Part shown: positions 45,333 to 54,834 of the stretch, one piece after another
Position numbering within the stretch: position 1 is the stretch's first letter
How the letters are laid out: each line of letters starts with the position of its first letter
Source of the DNA: CAVSLM01 sp963728895
GTDB lineage: Bacteria; Pseudomonadota; Gammaproteobacteria; JBBQDK01
NCBI GenBank assembly: GCA_963728895.1
Contig: CAVSLM010000003.1
Coordinates: 209,674-273,673, forward strand
DNA: 64,000 bases
Direction: 5' to 3'
Notes under the pieces: model-generated
Told to the model about the DNA's origin: nothing
Databases searched by the model: none
Seen by the model: the letters and a program-made list of their open reading frames with translations, nothing else
Made by a program: the position numbers and the translations under genes

Positions 45333-46769
45333 TCAGGGGGAGACCGGAACCCGTGCCCGGTTGGTGCGCTGCAGCGACCACTTGAGCAGCGGCGGAGTGA
45401 TGAGCGTTGTGATGATGACCATCATGACCACGGCCGAGAACAGCGCATCGCTGATCACGCCCAGGGTCTTGCCGATGGAGGCGAAGATCAGTCCGACTTC
45501 GCCGCGCGGGATCATTCCCAGGCCCACCGTCAGGCGATCCAGCGTTTTCCCGGTGCCCAGTCCGCTGACGATCTTGCCGGCGATGGCGGCGGCGATCAGC
45601 GCACTCGCCATGCCGAGCACGTGCCAGCTGAGGAAGGTTTCGAGCTTCACCTGTATGCCCATCAACACGAAGAAGATCGGCACCAGGATCACTTCGAGCG
45701 GCGCGATCAGATCCTTGATGGAGAAGCGGTGGGTGTGATGATCGCCCCAGTGCTTGAAGTAGCCGTCGTGCAGGATCAGCCCGGCCGTGAAGGCACCGAC
45801 GATGGTCGCGAGACCGGACAGATTGGCGAGCCATGCCAGCACCATCACGAACAGAAACGACACGAACATCTTGGCTTCGACGATGTCCAGGTGTTGCAGC
45901 AGGCGGATCACCAGGTCGAGGAAGTGGGGTCCGGCGGTGAATGCGCCGACCAGAAACAGCGCCGAAAGCACCAGAATCCTCGCAACCCCCTGCACCTCAA
46001 CCCCACCCGAGACCACGATGCCCGAGACCACCGCCAGCAGGATCAGGCCCAGAACATCGTCGATGACCGCGGCGCCCAGGATGATGTGCGCTTCGGAGGA
46101 ATGCAGCTGATTCATGTCCTGCAGCACGCGCGCCGTGATGCCGACGCTGGTGGCCGCAAGCGTGGCGGCGATGAACAGATCCACGTCGGTTGCGGCTTCC
46201 GGCATCAGCATCCGGGCGGCCGAGAAGCCGAGCAGAAACGGCACTGCGACGCCGATGCAGGCGACGCGCAGCGAGGCCATGCCGACGCGGCGCATCTCCT
46301 CGATGCTGGTCTCGAGACCGACCAGGAACAGCAGGAAGATCACGCCATAGCGCGAGAACACGTCCACGGTCTGTGCCACCTGGATCAGCTCGCCGCCGTG
46401 CGGCCCGCGCAGTACCTCCAGCAGCCGCTGGTCGGCGGCAGTGCCGACCGCTTGTTCCGCCGCGCGGGCGAGCGGCTCGCCGGTCAGGACCAGCTGCACG
46501 GTGTCGAAGATCCCCGTGCCCTCGCGCAGCACCAGGATGAGGTCCACGCCGAAGTAGTAGAGGAGGTTTCCGATCAACACACCGATGACGAGCTCGCCGA
46601 GGACGGTGGGCTGGTCGAACTTGCGGGCAGCGAACCGCCCCAGCACGGCGAAGAACAACAGGCCGGTCACACCGAGGATGACGGGCGCAATGGGATCCCC
46701 GTGGGCGACCTGGGTGCTCGGCCAGGCGGCTGAGGGGATCAATAGCAGAAACAGCGTGATGACACGCAT
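45333..46769 (-). CDS. Cation:proton antiporter, CPA2 (KefB-like membrane domain)
   Basis: 478 residues with about twelve transmembrane segments after an N-terminal hydrophobic segment that may be a signal peptide (SAAWPSTQVAHG). Membrane segments such as ILGAAVIDDVLGLILLAVVSG place the paired aspartates of the CPA2 Na+/H+ or K+/H+ core. There is no C-terminal KTN/RCK domain, so regulation differs from KefB/KefC. It exchanges protons for Na+ or K+ across the inner membrane. AGGCGAGG precedes the ATG. Confidence 0.88.
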   Translation of the reverse strand: MRVITLFLLLIPSAAWPSTQVAHGDPIAPVILGVTGLLFFAVLGRFAARKFDQPTVLGELVIGVLIGNLLYYFGVDLILVLREGTGIFDTVQLVLTGEPLARAAEQAVGTAADQRLLEVLRGPHGGELIQVAQTVDVFSRYGVIFLLFLVGLETSIEEMRRVGMASLRVACIGVAVPFLLGFSAARMLMPEAATDVDLFIAATLAATSVGITARVLQDMNQLHSSEAHIILGAAVIDDVLGLILLAVVSGIVVSGGVEVQGVARILVLSALFLVGAFTAGPHFLDLVIRLLQHLDIVEAKMFVSFLFVMVLAWLANLSGLATIVGAFTAGLILHDGYFKHWGDHHTHRFSIKDLIAPLEVILVPIFFVLMGIQVKLETFLSWHVLGMASALIAAAIAGKIVSGLGTGKTLDRLTVGLGMIPRGEVGLIFASIGKTLGVISDALFSAVVMMVIITTLITPPLLKWSLQRTNRARVPVSP

Positions 46770-46804
46770 ACCCTCGCCTGTAGTAAAACCCTGGGCGATT
46801 CGGA

Positions 46805-46979
46805 GGAGTCAGTCTAGCAGAGCGGCCGCGGGCGGGGGAGGGAGGTGGACCCCTCGCAGCCCTGGCGGCATGGGCGCCCCCGCCGGCTCAGTCGGCACCT
46901 TACGCCAGGACGGGCGCTGCCATTCATTGCCACCATCGGAGGGAGCGGGCTTCGGCAGCCCGACGAGATATGCGGGCTA
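46805..46979. repeat. Diverged relative of the dispersed repeat, abutting rimK
   Basis: The right end GACGAGATATGCGGGCTA closely matches the end of copy C (GATGAGTTATGCGGGCTA) and contains the TAG stop of rimK on the opposite strand. Interior scraps (GCCAGGAC, CGGCAGCC) also agree. The left end is not recognisable, so the limits here are approximate. Confidence 0.45.
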
Positions 46980-47882
46980 CCCCTTGCCGCGGGTCCGGGT
47001 ACGGTGCGGGCGCGCATGCTTTTCGATGAACTCCACGATCATCCCGGCGATGTCCTTGCCCGAGGCGCTCTCGATTCCTTCCAGTCCGGGAGACGAGTTG
47101 ACCTCCATGACCAGCGGACCATGGTTCGAGCGCAGGATGTCCACACCGGCGACGTTCAGACCAATCACCTGTGCGGCGCGTACCGCAGTGGAGCGTTCCT
47201 CGGGCGTGATCTTGACCAGGCTTGCCATTCCGCCGCGGTGCAGGTTGGAGCGGAACTCGCCCTCGCGTGCCTGGCGCCTCATGGATGCAATGACCCGACC
47301 GCCGATGACGAAGCAGCGGATGTCGGTGCCGCCGGCTTCCTTGATGAACTCCTGCAGCAGGATGTTGGCGCGCAGCCCATGGAAGGCGTCGATCACGCTT
47401 TCGGCGGCCTGGCGTGTTTCGGCCAGTACCACGCCGATGCCCTGCGTACCTTCGAGCAGCTTGATCACCAGCGGCGCGCCGCCCACCATGCGCAGCAGGT
47501 CGGGCACGTCGTCGGGCGAATGGGCGAAGCCGGTCACCGGCAGTCCGATGCCGGCGCGCGACAGCAGCTGCAATGAGCGCAGCTTGTCACGCGCCCGGCT
47601 GATGGCCACCGATTCGTTGGTGGGAAACACGCCCATCATTTCGAACTGCCGTAGTACGGCGGCGCCGTAGAAGGTGATGGAAGCGCCGATGCGTGGGATC
47701 ACTGCGTCGAAACCTTCGAGCACCGCTCCGCGATAGTGAATTTCCGGTTTATGCGAAGTGATGTTCATGTAGCAGCGCAGCGTGTCGATCACCCGCACCT
47801 CGTGACCGCGCTGCTTCGCCGCCTCCACGAGACGGCGCGTCGAGTACAGCTTCGCCTTGCGCGAGAGTATGGCGATTTTCAT
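46977..47882 (-). CDS. rimK: RimK-type ribosomal protein S6 glutamate ligase
   Basis: 301 residues, an ATP-grasp enzyme. Visible features are the N-terminal MKIAILSRKAKLYSTRRL, the ATP-grasp loop KLLEGTQGIGVVLAE and the metal-binding LVMEVNSSPGLEGIE. RimK adds glutamates to the C-terminus of ribosomal protein S6; some members use other substrates. Upstream on the same strand is a RimB-like gene (123-base gap), the arrangement known from pseudomonad rimABK operons. The stop codon lies in a diverged repeat copy. Confidence 0.93.
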   Translation of the reverse strand: MKIAILSRKAKLYSTRRLVEAAKQRGHEVRVIDTLRCYMNITSHKPEIHYRGAVLEGFDAVIPRIGASITFYGAAVLRQFEMMGVFPTNESVAISRARDKLRSLQLLSRAGIGLPVTGFAHSPDDVPDLLRMVGGAPLVIKLLEGTQGIGVVLAETRQAAESVIDAFHGLRANILLQEFIKEAGGTDIRCFVIGGRVIASMRRQAREGEFRSNLHRGGMASLVKITPEERSTAVRAAQVIGLNVAGVDILRSNHGPLVMEVNSSPGLEGIESASGKDIAGMIVEFIEKHARPHRTRTRGKG

Positions 47883-48005
47883 GAGCGCACGCGTGACGAG
47901 AGATACGCGCAGCCGTGTGCGCGCTGCGTGAGTGACAGCGGCCGCGTGCGACTACGGAACACCGGCCGGGCGGCGGACAAGGGAAGGATCATCGGGGTGT
48001 GGGGC

Positions 48006-48467
48006 TCAGGCAGTCGGTGGCACGCCGGTGAGGAACGAAGCGTCGGGATGAATGACGCATCCGCCGTGCAAAGCCGTGCGTCCGAGCAGCATGCGAAACA
48101 CCATGGTGTCGCGGTCGGTGAGGGTAAGCTCGGCGCGTCGCGTGCGCCCGCCGATGACCACCAGCGTGCGGATCACGATGCGCCGCTCGCGGTGTCCGCC
48201 GGAGTCGCTCACCCAGCGTTGATCGACCACGCGCGCAGTGCAGTAGTGCGCCACGTCGGTACGGCGCTGGAAGGGATGTATGCCGAAGCGCACCTGGCGC
48301 GCACCGGCAACATCGAAAATCTGCACGCTGAAGGCATGCAGGGCGGAAGTGCGTGCGCCGGTATCGACCTTGGCCTTGATCGCCGCGATGCCGAGCTCGG
48401 GCAATGCCACCCATTCGCGCCAACCGATGTGCAGCGGCGCAGTCGAGGCGCTGTCGCTAGCCCGCAT
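48006..48467 (-). CDS. rimB: RimB-like retropepsin-fold protease
   Basis: 153 residues of the retropepsin-like family called ATP-dependent zinc protease or RimB. The catalytic-type DTGA is in KAKVDTGARTSALHA near residue 36, followed by VIGGRTRRAELTLTDR and MLLGRTAL. In Pseudomonas, RimB regulates RimK-mediated S6 glutamylation. It is encoded directly upstream of rimK on the same strand. No membrane segment, so cytoplasmic. The symbol rests on family resemblance plus context. Confidence 0.8.
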   Translation of the reverse strand: MRASDSASTAPLHIGWREWVALPELGIAAIKAKVDTGARTSALHAFSVQIFDVAGARQVRFGIHPFQRRTDVAHYCTARVVDQRWVSDSGGHRERRIVIRTLVVIGGRTRRAELTLTDRDTMVFRMLLGRTALHGGCVIHPDASFLTGVPPTA

Positions 48468-48898
48468 CTCTCACCGGGGCTGCGGCAGAATGGCATGGGG
48501 CAATAGCGGTCATCGAATTTCCATCGACTCGCCGGGCTTCTGATCACGTCCAGTGCAGCAAGTCTGTCTCCTGTCGCCCGCGGCAAACGGCCATGCGCGG
48601 CTTTTCCCCTCACGGCCTGGCGGATTGGATGCGGCCGCATGGTAGCACGATGCACGTGACAGACACGCCTGCGGTACCGCGCTGGTCTTTTCTGTCCGCT
48701 TCGGTGCATAGCGGAGCATGGGTGAAGAGGCGCGCGCTTCGTGCCCATTTCGCGCAGCGATCCGCGGCTCGCAACGAACGGGTGTCGTCGATTGGCTTCA
48801 CCACGGCGGCGGGCGCGTGATGCAGTTCACTTGCCTGTGCGGCTGCGGGTTTGTTATAAGTCCGCTATTTCGCGACAGCCGAGCGAACAACACACTCC
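48468..48898. other. Intergenic region between rimB and moaD-like gene
   Basis: 431 bases between divergent genes. Apart from the candidate moaD promoter I see no gene, RNA or repeat; the ORFs here have no ribosome binding site or family resemblance. Confidence 0.45.
48831..48860 (+). promoter_or_regulatory. Candidate sigma70 promoter for the moaD-like gene
   Basis: TTGCCT at 48831-48836 and TATAAG at 48855-48860, spaced by 18 bases, lie 38 bases before the ATG. They sit in an AT-rich dip within GC-rich sequence. Confidence 0.4.
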
Positions 48899-49144
48899 AT
48901 GGCAAGAATGTTGTACTTTGCCAAGCTCGCCGACGTGCTCGGCAGCACTGCAGAAGAAGTAACGCTGCCGGCGACTGTCAGCGACGTGCGTTCGCTGCTG
49001 GGCTGGCTGCGCATGCGCGGCGGCGTGTGGCAGCAGGCACTGCAGGAACGCGCAGTGCGCGTGACGGTGAATCGCCAGTTCGCAGACCTCGACACATCCG
49101 TTTCGGACAGCGACGAAGTGGGGCTCATCAACACGCGCGGTTGA
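48899..49144 (+). CDS. MoaD/ThiS-like ubiquitin-fold protein lacking C-terminal Gly-Gly
   Basis: 81 residues with the length and pattern of MoaD, the sulfur carrier for molybdopterin synthesis (MLYFAKLADVLG at the start, VRVTVNRQFADLDT and DSDEVGLI near the end). The C-terminus is NTRG instead of the Gly-Gly that is adenylated and thiocarboxylated in MoaD, so a sulfur-carrier role is doubtful. No moaE, moaB or moaA is adjacent. No frameshift nearby restores a GG end. It may have been recruited to another role or be decaying. Confidence 0.7.
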   Translation: MARMLYFAKLADVLGSTAEEVTLPATVSDVRSLLGWLRMRGGVWQQALQERAVRVTVNRQFADLDTSVSDSDEVGLINTRG

Positions 49145-49210
49145 GCTGCAGGCTCGTGTTCTTCGTTCCGCGCAGCAGGTTTTCCATCCTTGCTGCCGCT
49201 CGCCACGATG

Positions 49211-50248
49211 CTATCCGAGTTGAACGCCGAGCAGGCCGCCGAGCGCAAAGGTCGCCCCGCCTGCGGCGCCTCCGATCACCAACATGCGCAATCCCCCGCT
49301 CACCGCGCTTCGACCCGTAAACAGGCTGAGCGTTGCGCCCACGGCGAACAGGCTGGTCGCGGCCAATGCGGCGGCCACCGGAACCGCCTGGGTCTGTAGC
49401 CGGAGCACGAAAGGCAGCAACGGAATCAGGGCTCCGGCACCGAACGCCAGAAAGGAGGACAGGGCCGCTCCCCACGGTGAGCCGAGATCATCGGGATTGA
49501 GGCCCAGTTCCTCACGTGCCAGCGTGTCCAGGGCGTGCTGCGGCTCGCGCAGCAGATCGGTGGCGAAAGCCCGCGCCGTATGCAGGTCCATCCCGCGGGC
49601 GTTGTAGATCAGGGCGAGCTCCTCGGCCTCCTCGTCGGGATACTTTTCGAGCTCGTCGCGTTCCATTCCGATTTGGTATTGGTACATTTCGCGTTGCGAA
49701 CGCATGGATACATACTCCCCTGCAGCCATGGAGAACGCCCCGGCCAACAACCCGGCCACTCCCGAAAGCAGCACCAGCCGCCCGTCCAGGCTTGCGCCTG
49801 CCATCCCCATGATCAGGCTGGTGTTGGACACCAGTCCGTCGTTGACCCCGAATACGGCGGCGCGCAGATTGCCGCCGCTGCCGACTCCCCGGTGACGGTG
49901 ACCCACCTCTTCCACCGAGGTGGGCATGACATGGCCGGCAGGCACACCATGGCTCCCGTACAGGGACATGCCGCGCACTTTCATCGCCGCCAGCACCGGG
50001 CGTATGGCACGTGGACCCAGCCGCCTGAGCAGCCACGCGACCACACGGGCCCGCGCACTCGGTCGGAAACGCGGGGGCTTGGCGTCCTGGCGTGCAAGCT
50101 CCGCTTCCCAGATGCGCGCCTGCGACAGCGCCGCGTCCGCAAGCGCGGCGAACAACGCACGCTTGCCGGGATCGGTCTCGACTTCCACCATGCGGTGGTA
50201 CAGCCAGGCCGATTGCTGCTCTTCGTGCCAGCTAGCGATCGCCGTCAT
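49211..50248 (-). CDS. Ferritin-like/VIT1 (CCC1) family transporter
   Basis: 345 residues. The N-terminal 100 residues are helical and ferritin-like (EEQQSAWLYHRMVEVETDPGKR with acidic ligands), followed by a VIT1/CCC1 membrane domain (FGVNDGLVSNTSLIMGMAGA, then GAFSMAAGEYVSMRSQRE) with five hydrophobic segments. Related fusions move iron or manganese across membranes with the ferritin part collecting the metal. GEYVSMRSQ matches the metal-relay helix of VIT1. Inner membrane; direction of transport not determined. Confidence 0.85.
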   Translation of the reverse strand: MTAIASWHEEQQSAWLYHRMVEVETDPGKRALFAALADAALSQARIWEAELARQDAKPPRFRPSARARVVAWLLRRLGPRAIRPVLAAMKVRGMSLYGSHGVPAGHVMPTSVEEVGHRHRGVGSGGNLRAAVFGVNDGLVSNTSLIMGMAGASLDGRLVLLSGVAGLLAGAFSMAAGEYVSMRSQREMYQYQIGMERDELEKYPDEEAEELALIYNARGMDLHTARAFATDLLREPQHALDTLAREELGLNPDDLGSPWGAALSSFLAFGAGALIPLLPFVLRLQTQAVPVAAALAATSLFAVGATLSLFTGRSAVSGGLRMLVIGGAAGGATFALGGLLGVQLG

Positions 50249-50876
50249 GGGTGCGACGAGCCCGCATGTGTCCTTTCGCAGGCAGTTTGCGGTCGTTACG
50301 TCCGGTTGAGGCCACAGAGGCCACGTGGTGCGGCGGCCCGCACGGAGGCGCCGGTGAATGGTGGGAAATTGTGACAGGCGACGTGAACGGTGTAGGCAAG
50401 ATGCGCCCGTGATGGGGCATGCTTGCGTCGGCGCGGAAAAGACCTCCCGCGCCGGATGGATGCCGACGACGCATTGTTTTTCTTTCGTTGTGACGGCGGA
50501 CAGTTCGCGTACCGGTGTGTTCGAACCTGCGCAGTGGCAGCTGCGGCGCGCGCCATAGGGTACGCGCCGTGCGGCGTCGTGCCAAGACGTTCGGCACCCC
50601 TGCCCGTGGCGCCAAAGGCATAATGCGCCCTCGGCGCCGTCGCCGGACGCGGACGGGCTGGATTCATCTGGGAGCGGCGGTTATTCTGCAAACCTCGGGG
50701 CGGGGCGACGGTGAGCCGCTCGCCGCGCACGTGCCGGGGCTGCTGGACCGATGCGCGCTGCGCAAGTTCTTTCGGCCAGCAAGTCACATGCGCAGGAGCT
50801 CGCCTGGGAACGAACGCGGCGCAGCTCAGTAGTCCGTGACGGCGGCTGTGTGTTGCGAAGATTGGGGAGCACAGCC
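50249..50876. other. Gene-poor stretch before the glycan island
   Basis: 628 bases in which I find no credible gene. From about 50690 on there is faint similarity to the region upstream of the second glycosyltransferase pseudogene (about 57860), for example the string CACGTGCCG followed by GCTGCTGGA, suggesting that the duplication included upstream DNA now decayed. Confidence 0.4.
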
Positions 50877-51213
50877 GTGAAGATCGTGCTGTTCGCCAAC
50901 AGCTTTCTGCCGCAGATCGGCGGGCGCGAGCTCGTGGTGCACCATCTCGCGCGCGCGCTGACCGAGCTCGGTCACCAGGCGCGCGTGGTCGGGCCGGGAG
51001 GGTGGTGGACATTCCGTAATTTGCGCTATGTGAATATCCGGTGCATCGCTTTCCGGGCGGCGAGTTTGGAACGAGTGCGGATAGCGGTGCAGTGCTGTAA
51101 GCCGGTTGCGATGTCATACATGCCCATACTGCCCTATCCCGCCAAACGGCTCCGCCGCGTGCCTTTGGTGATCAACGGATCATAGCGCCGACATCGACAC
51201 GATCCCGGAGCTA
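50877..51213 (+). pseudogene. Glycosyltransferase (GT4-like), N-terminal fragment cut by an ISNCY element
   Basis: Beginning with GTG at 50877, the frame reads KIVLFANSFLPQIGGRELVV and HLARALTELGHQARVVGPGGWW, the donor-distal start of GT4 glycosyltransferases. A TAG at 51183 ends the frame, but homology to the related gene at 58 kb continues to about 51213, where an insertion-sequence end begins. Compared with the 58-kb copy it has also lost about 40 internal bases. The protein cannot be functional. Confidence 0.75.
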
Positions 51214-52511
51214 GCAGCCTGTCCTTGAGCTAACGAAGCGGTCGTACGTGAGTCAAGCAACTGATTTACAAATGGAAACCAAGCCATCACCGGAGGTGTC
51301 ATGCGAGAAAAAAACGCCGTCGCCAACGCAGTCTTTTCGAAGCCCAATCGGTTGATCGCGTTATCGGGCAGGAACTCACGGCGATGTCGGCATGGCTCGA
51401 CGAACAGCCGCAACTGCTGCAGCTCATTGCCCAGGACGTGAGTCCGCAGGGTCTGCTACGGCGGGGTCGCAATGGACTGTCGCTGGAGACGATGCCGCGC
51501 TGTGCGCTGCTGAAGCTGTATTGGCAGGTGGGTTACCGGGAGCTCGAATTTCTGCTGCAAGACTCCCACTCTTACAACACTTTCGCGCGGGTCGATCCGC
51601 TGGCGGTACCGGGTAAATCGGCCTTGCAGTCGAACATCGGTGCGATTGGCGCCGCCACGTTTGAGGCACTCAACGGCTGTCTGCTGGCGTGCGCGCACCG
51701 ACTCCACATCGAGTCGGGACAGACCGTGCGCTTCGACGCCGCGGTGACCGAGAGTCACATCCTGGAACCGGCCGATAGCCGGCTGTTGTTCGATGGGGTG
51801 CGTGTCCTGGTGCGCTTGTTATGCGCGGCCCGCGATGAACTTGGCGAGGTGATTTTGTTTCAGAATCGGCGCCGGGCCGCGAAACGTGGGATGCGGGCGA
51901 TCCAGAGTGCTCGCAAGGGCGATCGGCGGGTGCAGTTGTACCGGGAGTTGGTGGCGCTGGTGCAGGGGATGCTCAGCGAGCTCGCCGTGGCACGGGAGGT
52001 GGTGGCGCACTGTCCGGCAGTGTGGGCCATCGCCTGGGGTGCGGAGACTGCACACTATCAAGGGCTCATCGAGCGCGTCATCGGACAAACCCAACGCAGG
52101 GTGTTTGACGGTGAGAGCGTGCCGGCGGGGGAGAAGATCGTGAGTCTGTTCGAGCCGCACACCGGCATCATCAACAAGGGTGGACGCAACCTACAGTACG
52201 GCCACAAAGTCACCCTCAGTAGTGGCAAGAGTGCACTGGTGCTCGATGCGGTAATCGAAGCCGGTAACCCGCCGGACACCACGCGGTTCCTGCCGATGCT
52301 CGAACGTCACATCAACCGTTACGGCCGTGCCCCGAACAATCTCGCCACCGACGGCGGCTACGCAATGCAGGAGAATCTGGCGCAGGCCAAGGCACTCGGC
52401 GTCAAGAACGTCGCCTTCCACAAGAAACGCGGCATCGAGATCGAGGCCATGACCTCGACGCGCTGTACTACAAGCTCAAGCGCTTCCGCGCTGGAATCGA
52501 GGCGGGTATCT
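51214..52511 (+). mobile_element. ISNCY-type insertion sequence, transposase frameshifted and 3'-truncated
   Basis: The main frame (51384 to about 52455) is an ISNCY-family transposase: MSAWLDEQPQLLQLIAQDV, the KLYWQVGYRELEFLLQDS segment, the DDE-type KIVSLFEPHTGIINKGGRN, LVLDAVIEAGNPPDT and FHKKRG. Upstream, the natural N-terminus lies in the -1 frame: an ATG at 51301 with the heptamer A AAA AAC gives REKN, and a -1 shift continues RRRQRSLFEAQSVDRVIGQ into the main frame. Near 52455 another shift leads to YYKLKRFRAGIEAGIS, after which homology stops at an IS91-type remnant. It interrupts the GT pseudogene. Confidence 0.75.
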
Positions 52512-52793
52512 CCTACGAGGACCCGGTAGTGATTGAGAAGATCCTCACCGATCTCGACAAGAAAGACACCCCGCTGGGGACGAGTCTGTTGCCCGAGACG
52601 GGCACCGCCCGTCAGCCCGTTCGATTGACGCCCCTGCCTGCGGCAGGCAGGCGTACCTCTTCAGCTCGCCTCCACGCCCGGTGGCTACTTTCGTGCGGCC
52701 AGGTGCGTTAAATCCGGGGGAATCTCGCGGCGGTTGCGGAGTGATTCTCTCCCGGTGCGCGTTGACCAGCGCGCAAAAGGGCGTTTATTCTTC
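52512..52793 (+). mobile_element. IS91-type element remnant 1 (3' end)
   Basis: Codons from about 52514 read EDPVVIEKILTDLDKKD, the C-terminal segment of IS91-family transposases (CIEDPVVIEKIL...). About 160 further non-coding bases end with GTTGACCAGCGCGCAAAAGG then GCGTTTATTCTTC (52761-52793). The same end recurs at 54834. The transposase catalytic HUH region is absent. Confidence 0.7.
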
Positions 52794-52951
52794 TTCATAC
52801 TCGAATCCGCTCCTCCATACTCACATAGGAGAACGCTTTATGCTGTCCGCGCGGCCCGCCTCGCATTATGTGTCCCTCATTCGTCGCGATGCGACTGGCG
52901 CGCAACAACTGGTGCCGCGTTCTTCATTGGCCTGCTAGGAATGCCGCCATT

Positions 52952-53947
52952 ATGTCTATGCTTAAATGCAGGATTGTCACGGATGGAATATTCGTTCCGG
53001 CGGGCATGGTATCCAAGTTTGATCTGGTCTATGGCAGCGATCTTTCCCTGGTCGAAGAATCCGCCTTACGCCGTGGCGAGGGCAAATCGGAGGACACCTC
53101 GTTGGTGCCGCCAGAAAGCCTGCCCGCGCGCCTGATTGCCAGCAACTCGATCGTAGATGAGAGGCTTATTTTCCTCGGTTCGTACGATGTCTCACATTAT
53201 GGCCATTGGCTCACCGAGGGTATCGCCCGGTATTGGTATCTTCTCTCGGAAAATCGCGGTCGGTTCAAAGTAGGGCTGACATGGAATCGCCGCCAGATTC
53301 TGAGAAGAATTCGCGACCGTATGTTGCACCATAAGACCACCCATTGGCCGGCTGCAACGCGCGCGTTCAATCTGCGCGCGCAGGATTTTGTTCGCATTGG
53401 CAAGCCAATGCGTTTCTCTGAAATACATATTCCCCAATGTTCGATGGTGAACAGACGCGAAATCCATGGCCCACATCTTGATGTGACCAGAAAGATCGCT
53501 GCCTACGTGACCAACGGAAGGACATTCGTTCCTGACACGCGTCCAGTCTATTTGTCCCGGACCAAGCTGAAGAAGCGCGGCAGAAGCTATCTTAACGAGG
53601 AACCCATAGAAGCGGCCTGCAGGGGCATGGGGTTCAGAATCGTGCACCCCGAGCGTCTGTCACTCGCCCGACAAATTGAAATATTCAACAGCAGTGACGT
53701 GTTTGCCGGTTTTGTCGGGTCTGCTTTTCATTCGATCATGTTTCGGCAATCGGAGCGACCTGCGACATCCTATTATTTGGGTGATGGCCGGCGTCATCCC
53801 AACTGCGACCTCATCGATTCACTAATGGGAAACAAATCCGTGTATGTAAATTGCTGTGAGCGAGGGCCTCAACGAAGTTTTCGGTGTGACTCGGAGAAGG
53901 CGGTTACGGTGCTGACCGCGGCTCTGAAGCAATCGGGCGCCAGTTGA
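52952..53947 (+). CDS. Glycosyltransferase family 61 protein
   Basis: 331 residues from the ATG at 52952 (AGGA 12 bases upstream). The DUF563/GT61 pattern is clear: GSYDVSHYGHWLTEGIARYW, then RPVYLSRTKLKKRGRSYLNE and HPERLSLARQIEIFNSSDVFAGFVGSAFHS... in separate blocks. GT61 enzymes add xylose, N-acetylglucosamine or other sugars to glycans. The gene is visibly AT-richer than the chromosome backbone and starts about 160 bases after an IS91-type end, so lateral acquisition is likely. It is intact, unlike several neighbours. Confidence 0.85.
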   Translation: MSMLKCRIVTDGIFVPAGMVSKFDLVYGSDLSLVEESALRRGEGKSEDTSLVPPESLPARLIASNSIVDERLIFLGSYDVSHYGHWLTEGIARYWYLLSENRGRFKVGLTWNRRQILRRIRDRMLHHKTTHWPAATRAFNLRAQDFVRIGKPMRFSEIHIPQCSMVNRREIHGPHLDVTRKIAAYVTNGRTFVPDTRPVYLSRTKLKKRGRSYLNEEPIEAACRGMGFRIVHPERLSLARQIEIFNSSDVFAGFVGSAFHSIMFRQSERPATSYYLGDGRRHPNCDLIDSLMGNKSVYVNCCERGPQRSFRCDSEKAVTVLTAALKQSGAS

Positions 53948-54169
53948 GCAGCCAATCCATCGAGCTGATGTATGGAGCGTTTCGAAGTAGTTGCTGCGCG
54001 CTGACATATGCTATCCTTCTTGCGCGACAAGATGAGCGAAATCTCCAGAGTCTTCTGCAGGGGAGCACAGGGACGAACGCGCTTCCGCCCTCATCTCTTC
54101 AGGCCGGTAATTACCGTCCCTCTCATGAAGCAGTGTAGCCAGAGAGTGCGAACCTTACCGCCCAAGACC

Positions 54170-54834
54170 CCCATCCGGACACGCTGGACAAGGTCGCGTG
54201 TCGCCGCCGGCTCAAGACGGCTTGGCGCGATACTACGTACCTCATCTTGGAGCCGATGGATTTCATGGCGAAGCGAGTGGCCCTCGTGCCCCAGCCCAAC
54301 GTCAACCTGGGGCGTCTCCGTGGTGCATTTGCTCTGATTTGCTCTGAACAGCAAAGACTGGCTGACGCTCGCCGAATGCCGGGCGTCGATGAACAGGGCA
54401 CAACGCTTCAAGCAGGTGTTCAAAATCGACATCGAGACCTGCCGCGGATGCGGCGGCGCAGTCTGGACCATCGGGTGCATCGAAGAGCCGGTAGTGATCG
54501 GGAAAATCATCGGCGATCTCGATAAGAAAAGCACCCTGCAGGGGACGGCTCTGTTGCGCAGAGGTCGGGTACCTCCCATCGGCCTGTTTCGATTGACGTC
54601 GTGCCTACGGCAGGCAGGCGAAGCTCGTCGGCTCGCGTCCGACAAACGTCGCCACGTTCGTCTGGAAGTGGCAGAGTGGCACTTGGCCGTCGCGCCGGAT
54701 TGGACTAAGACGTCTGTCCAGGTGAGCGGATGTCGCGGACAGGTGCATGAAATGCCGCGGAATCTGGCGGCGATTCCGGAGTGGATGTCCTCCCGGTGCC
54801 CGTTGACCAGCGCGCAAAAGGGCGTTTATTCTTC
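54170..54834 (+). mobile_element. IS91-type element remnant 2 (transposase C-terminus and 3' end)
   Basis: Two frames hold pieces of an IS91-family transposase: LEPMDFMAKRVALVPQPNVN (about 54247-54310) and, shifted, AQRFKQVFKIDIETCRGCGG then IGCIEEPVVIGKIIGDLDKK (about 54395-54530). The non-coding tail ends with the same string as remnant 1, CGTTGACCAGCGCGCAAAAG then GGCGTTTATTCTTC. The N-terminal HUH/Y2 part is missing. The next gene, a sulfotransferase, starts 24 bases later. Confidence 0.7.
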
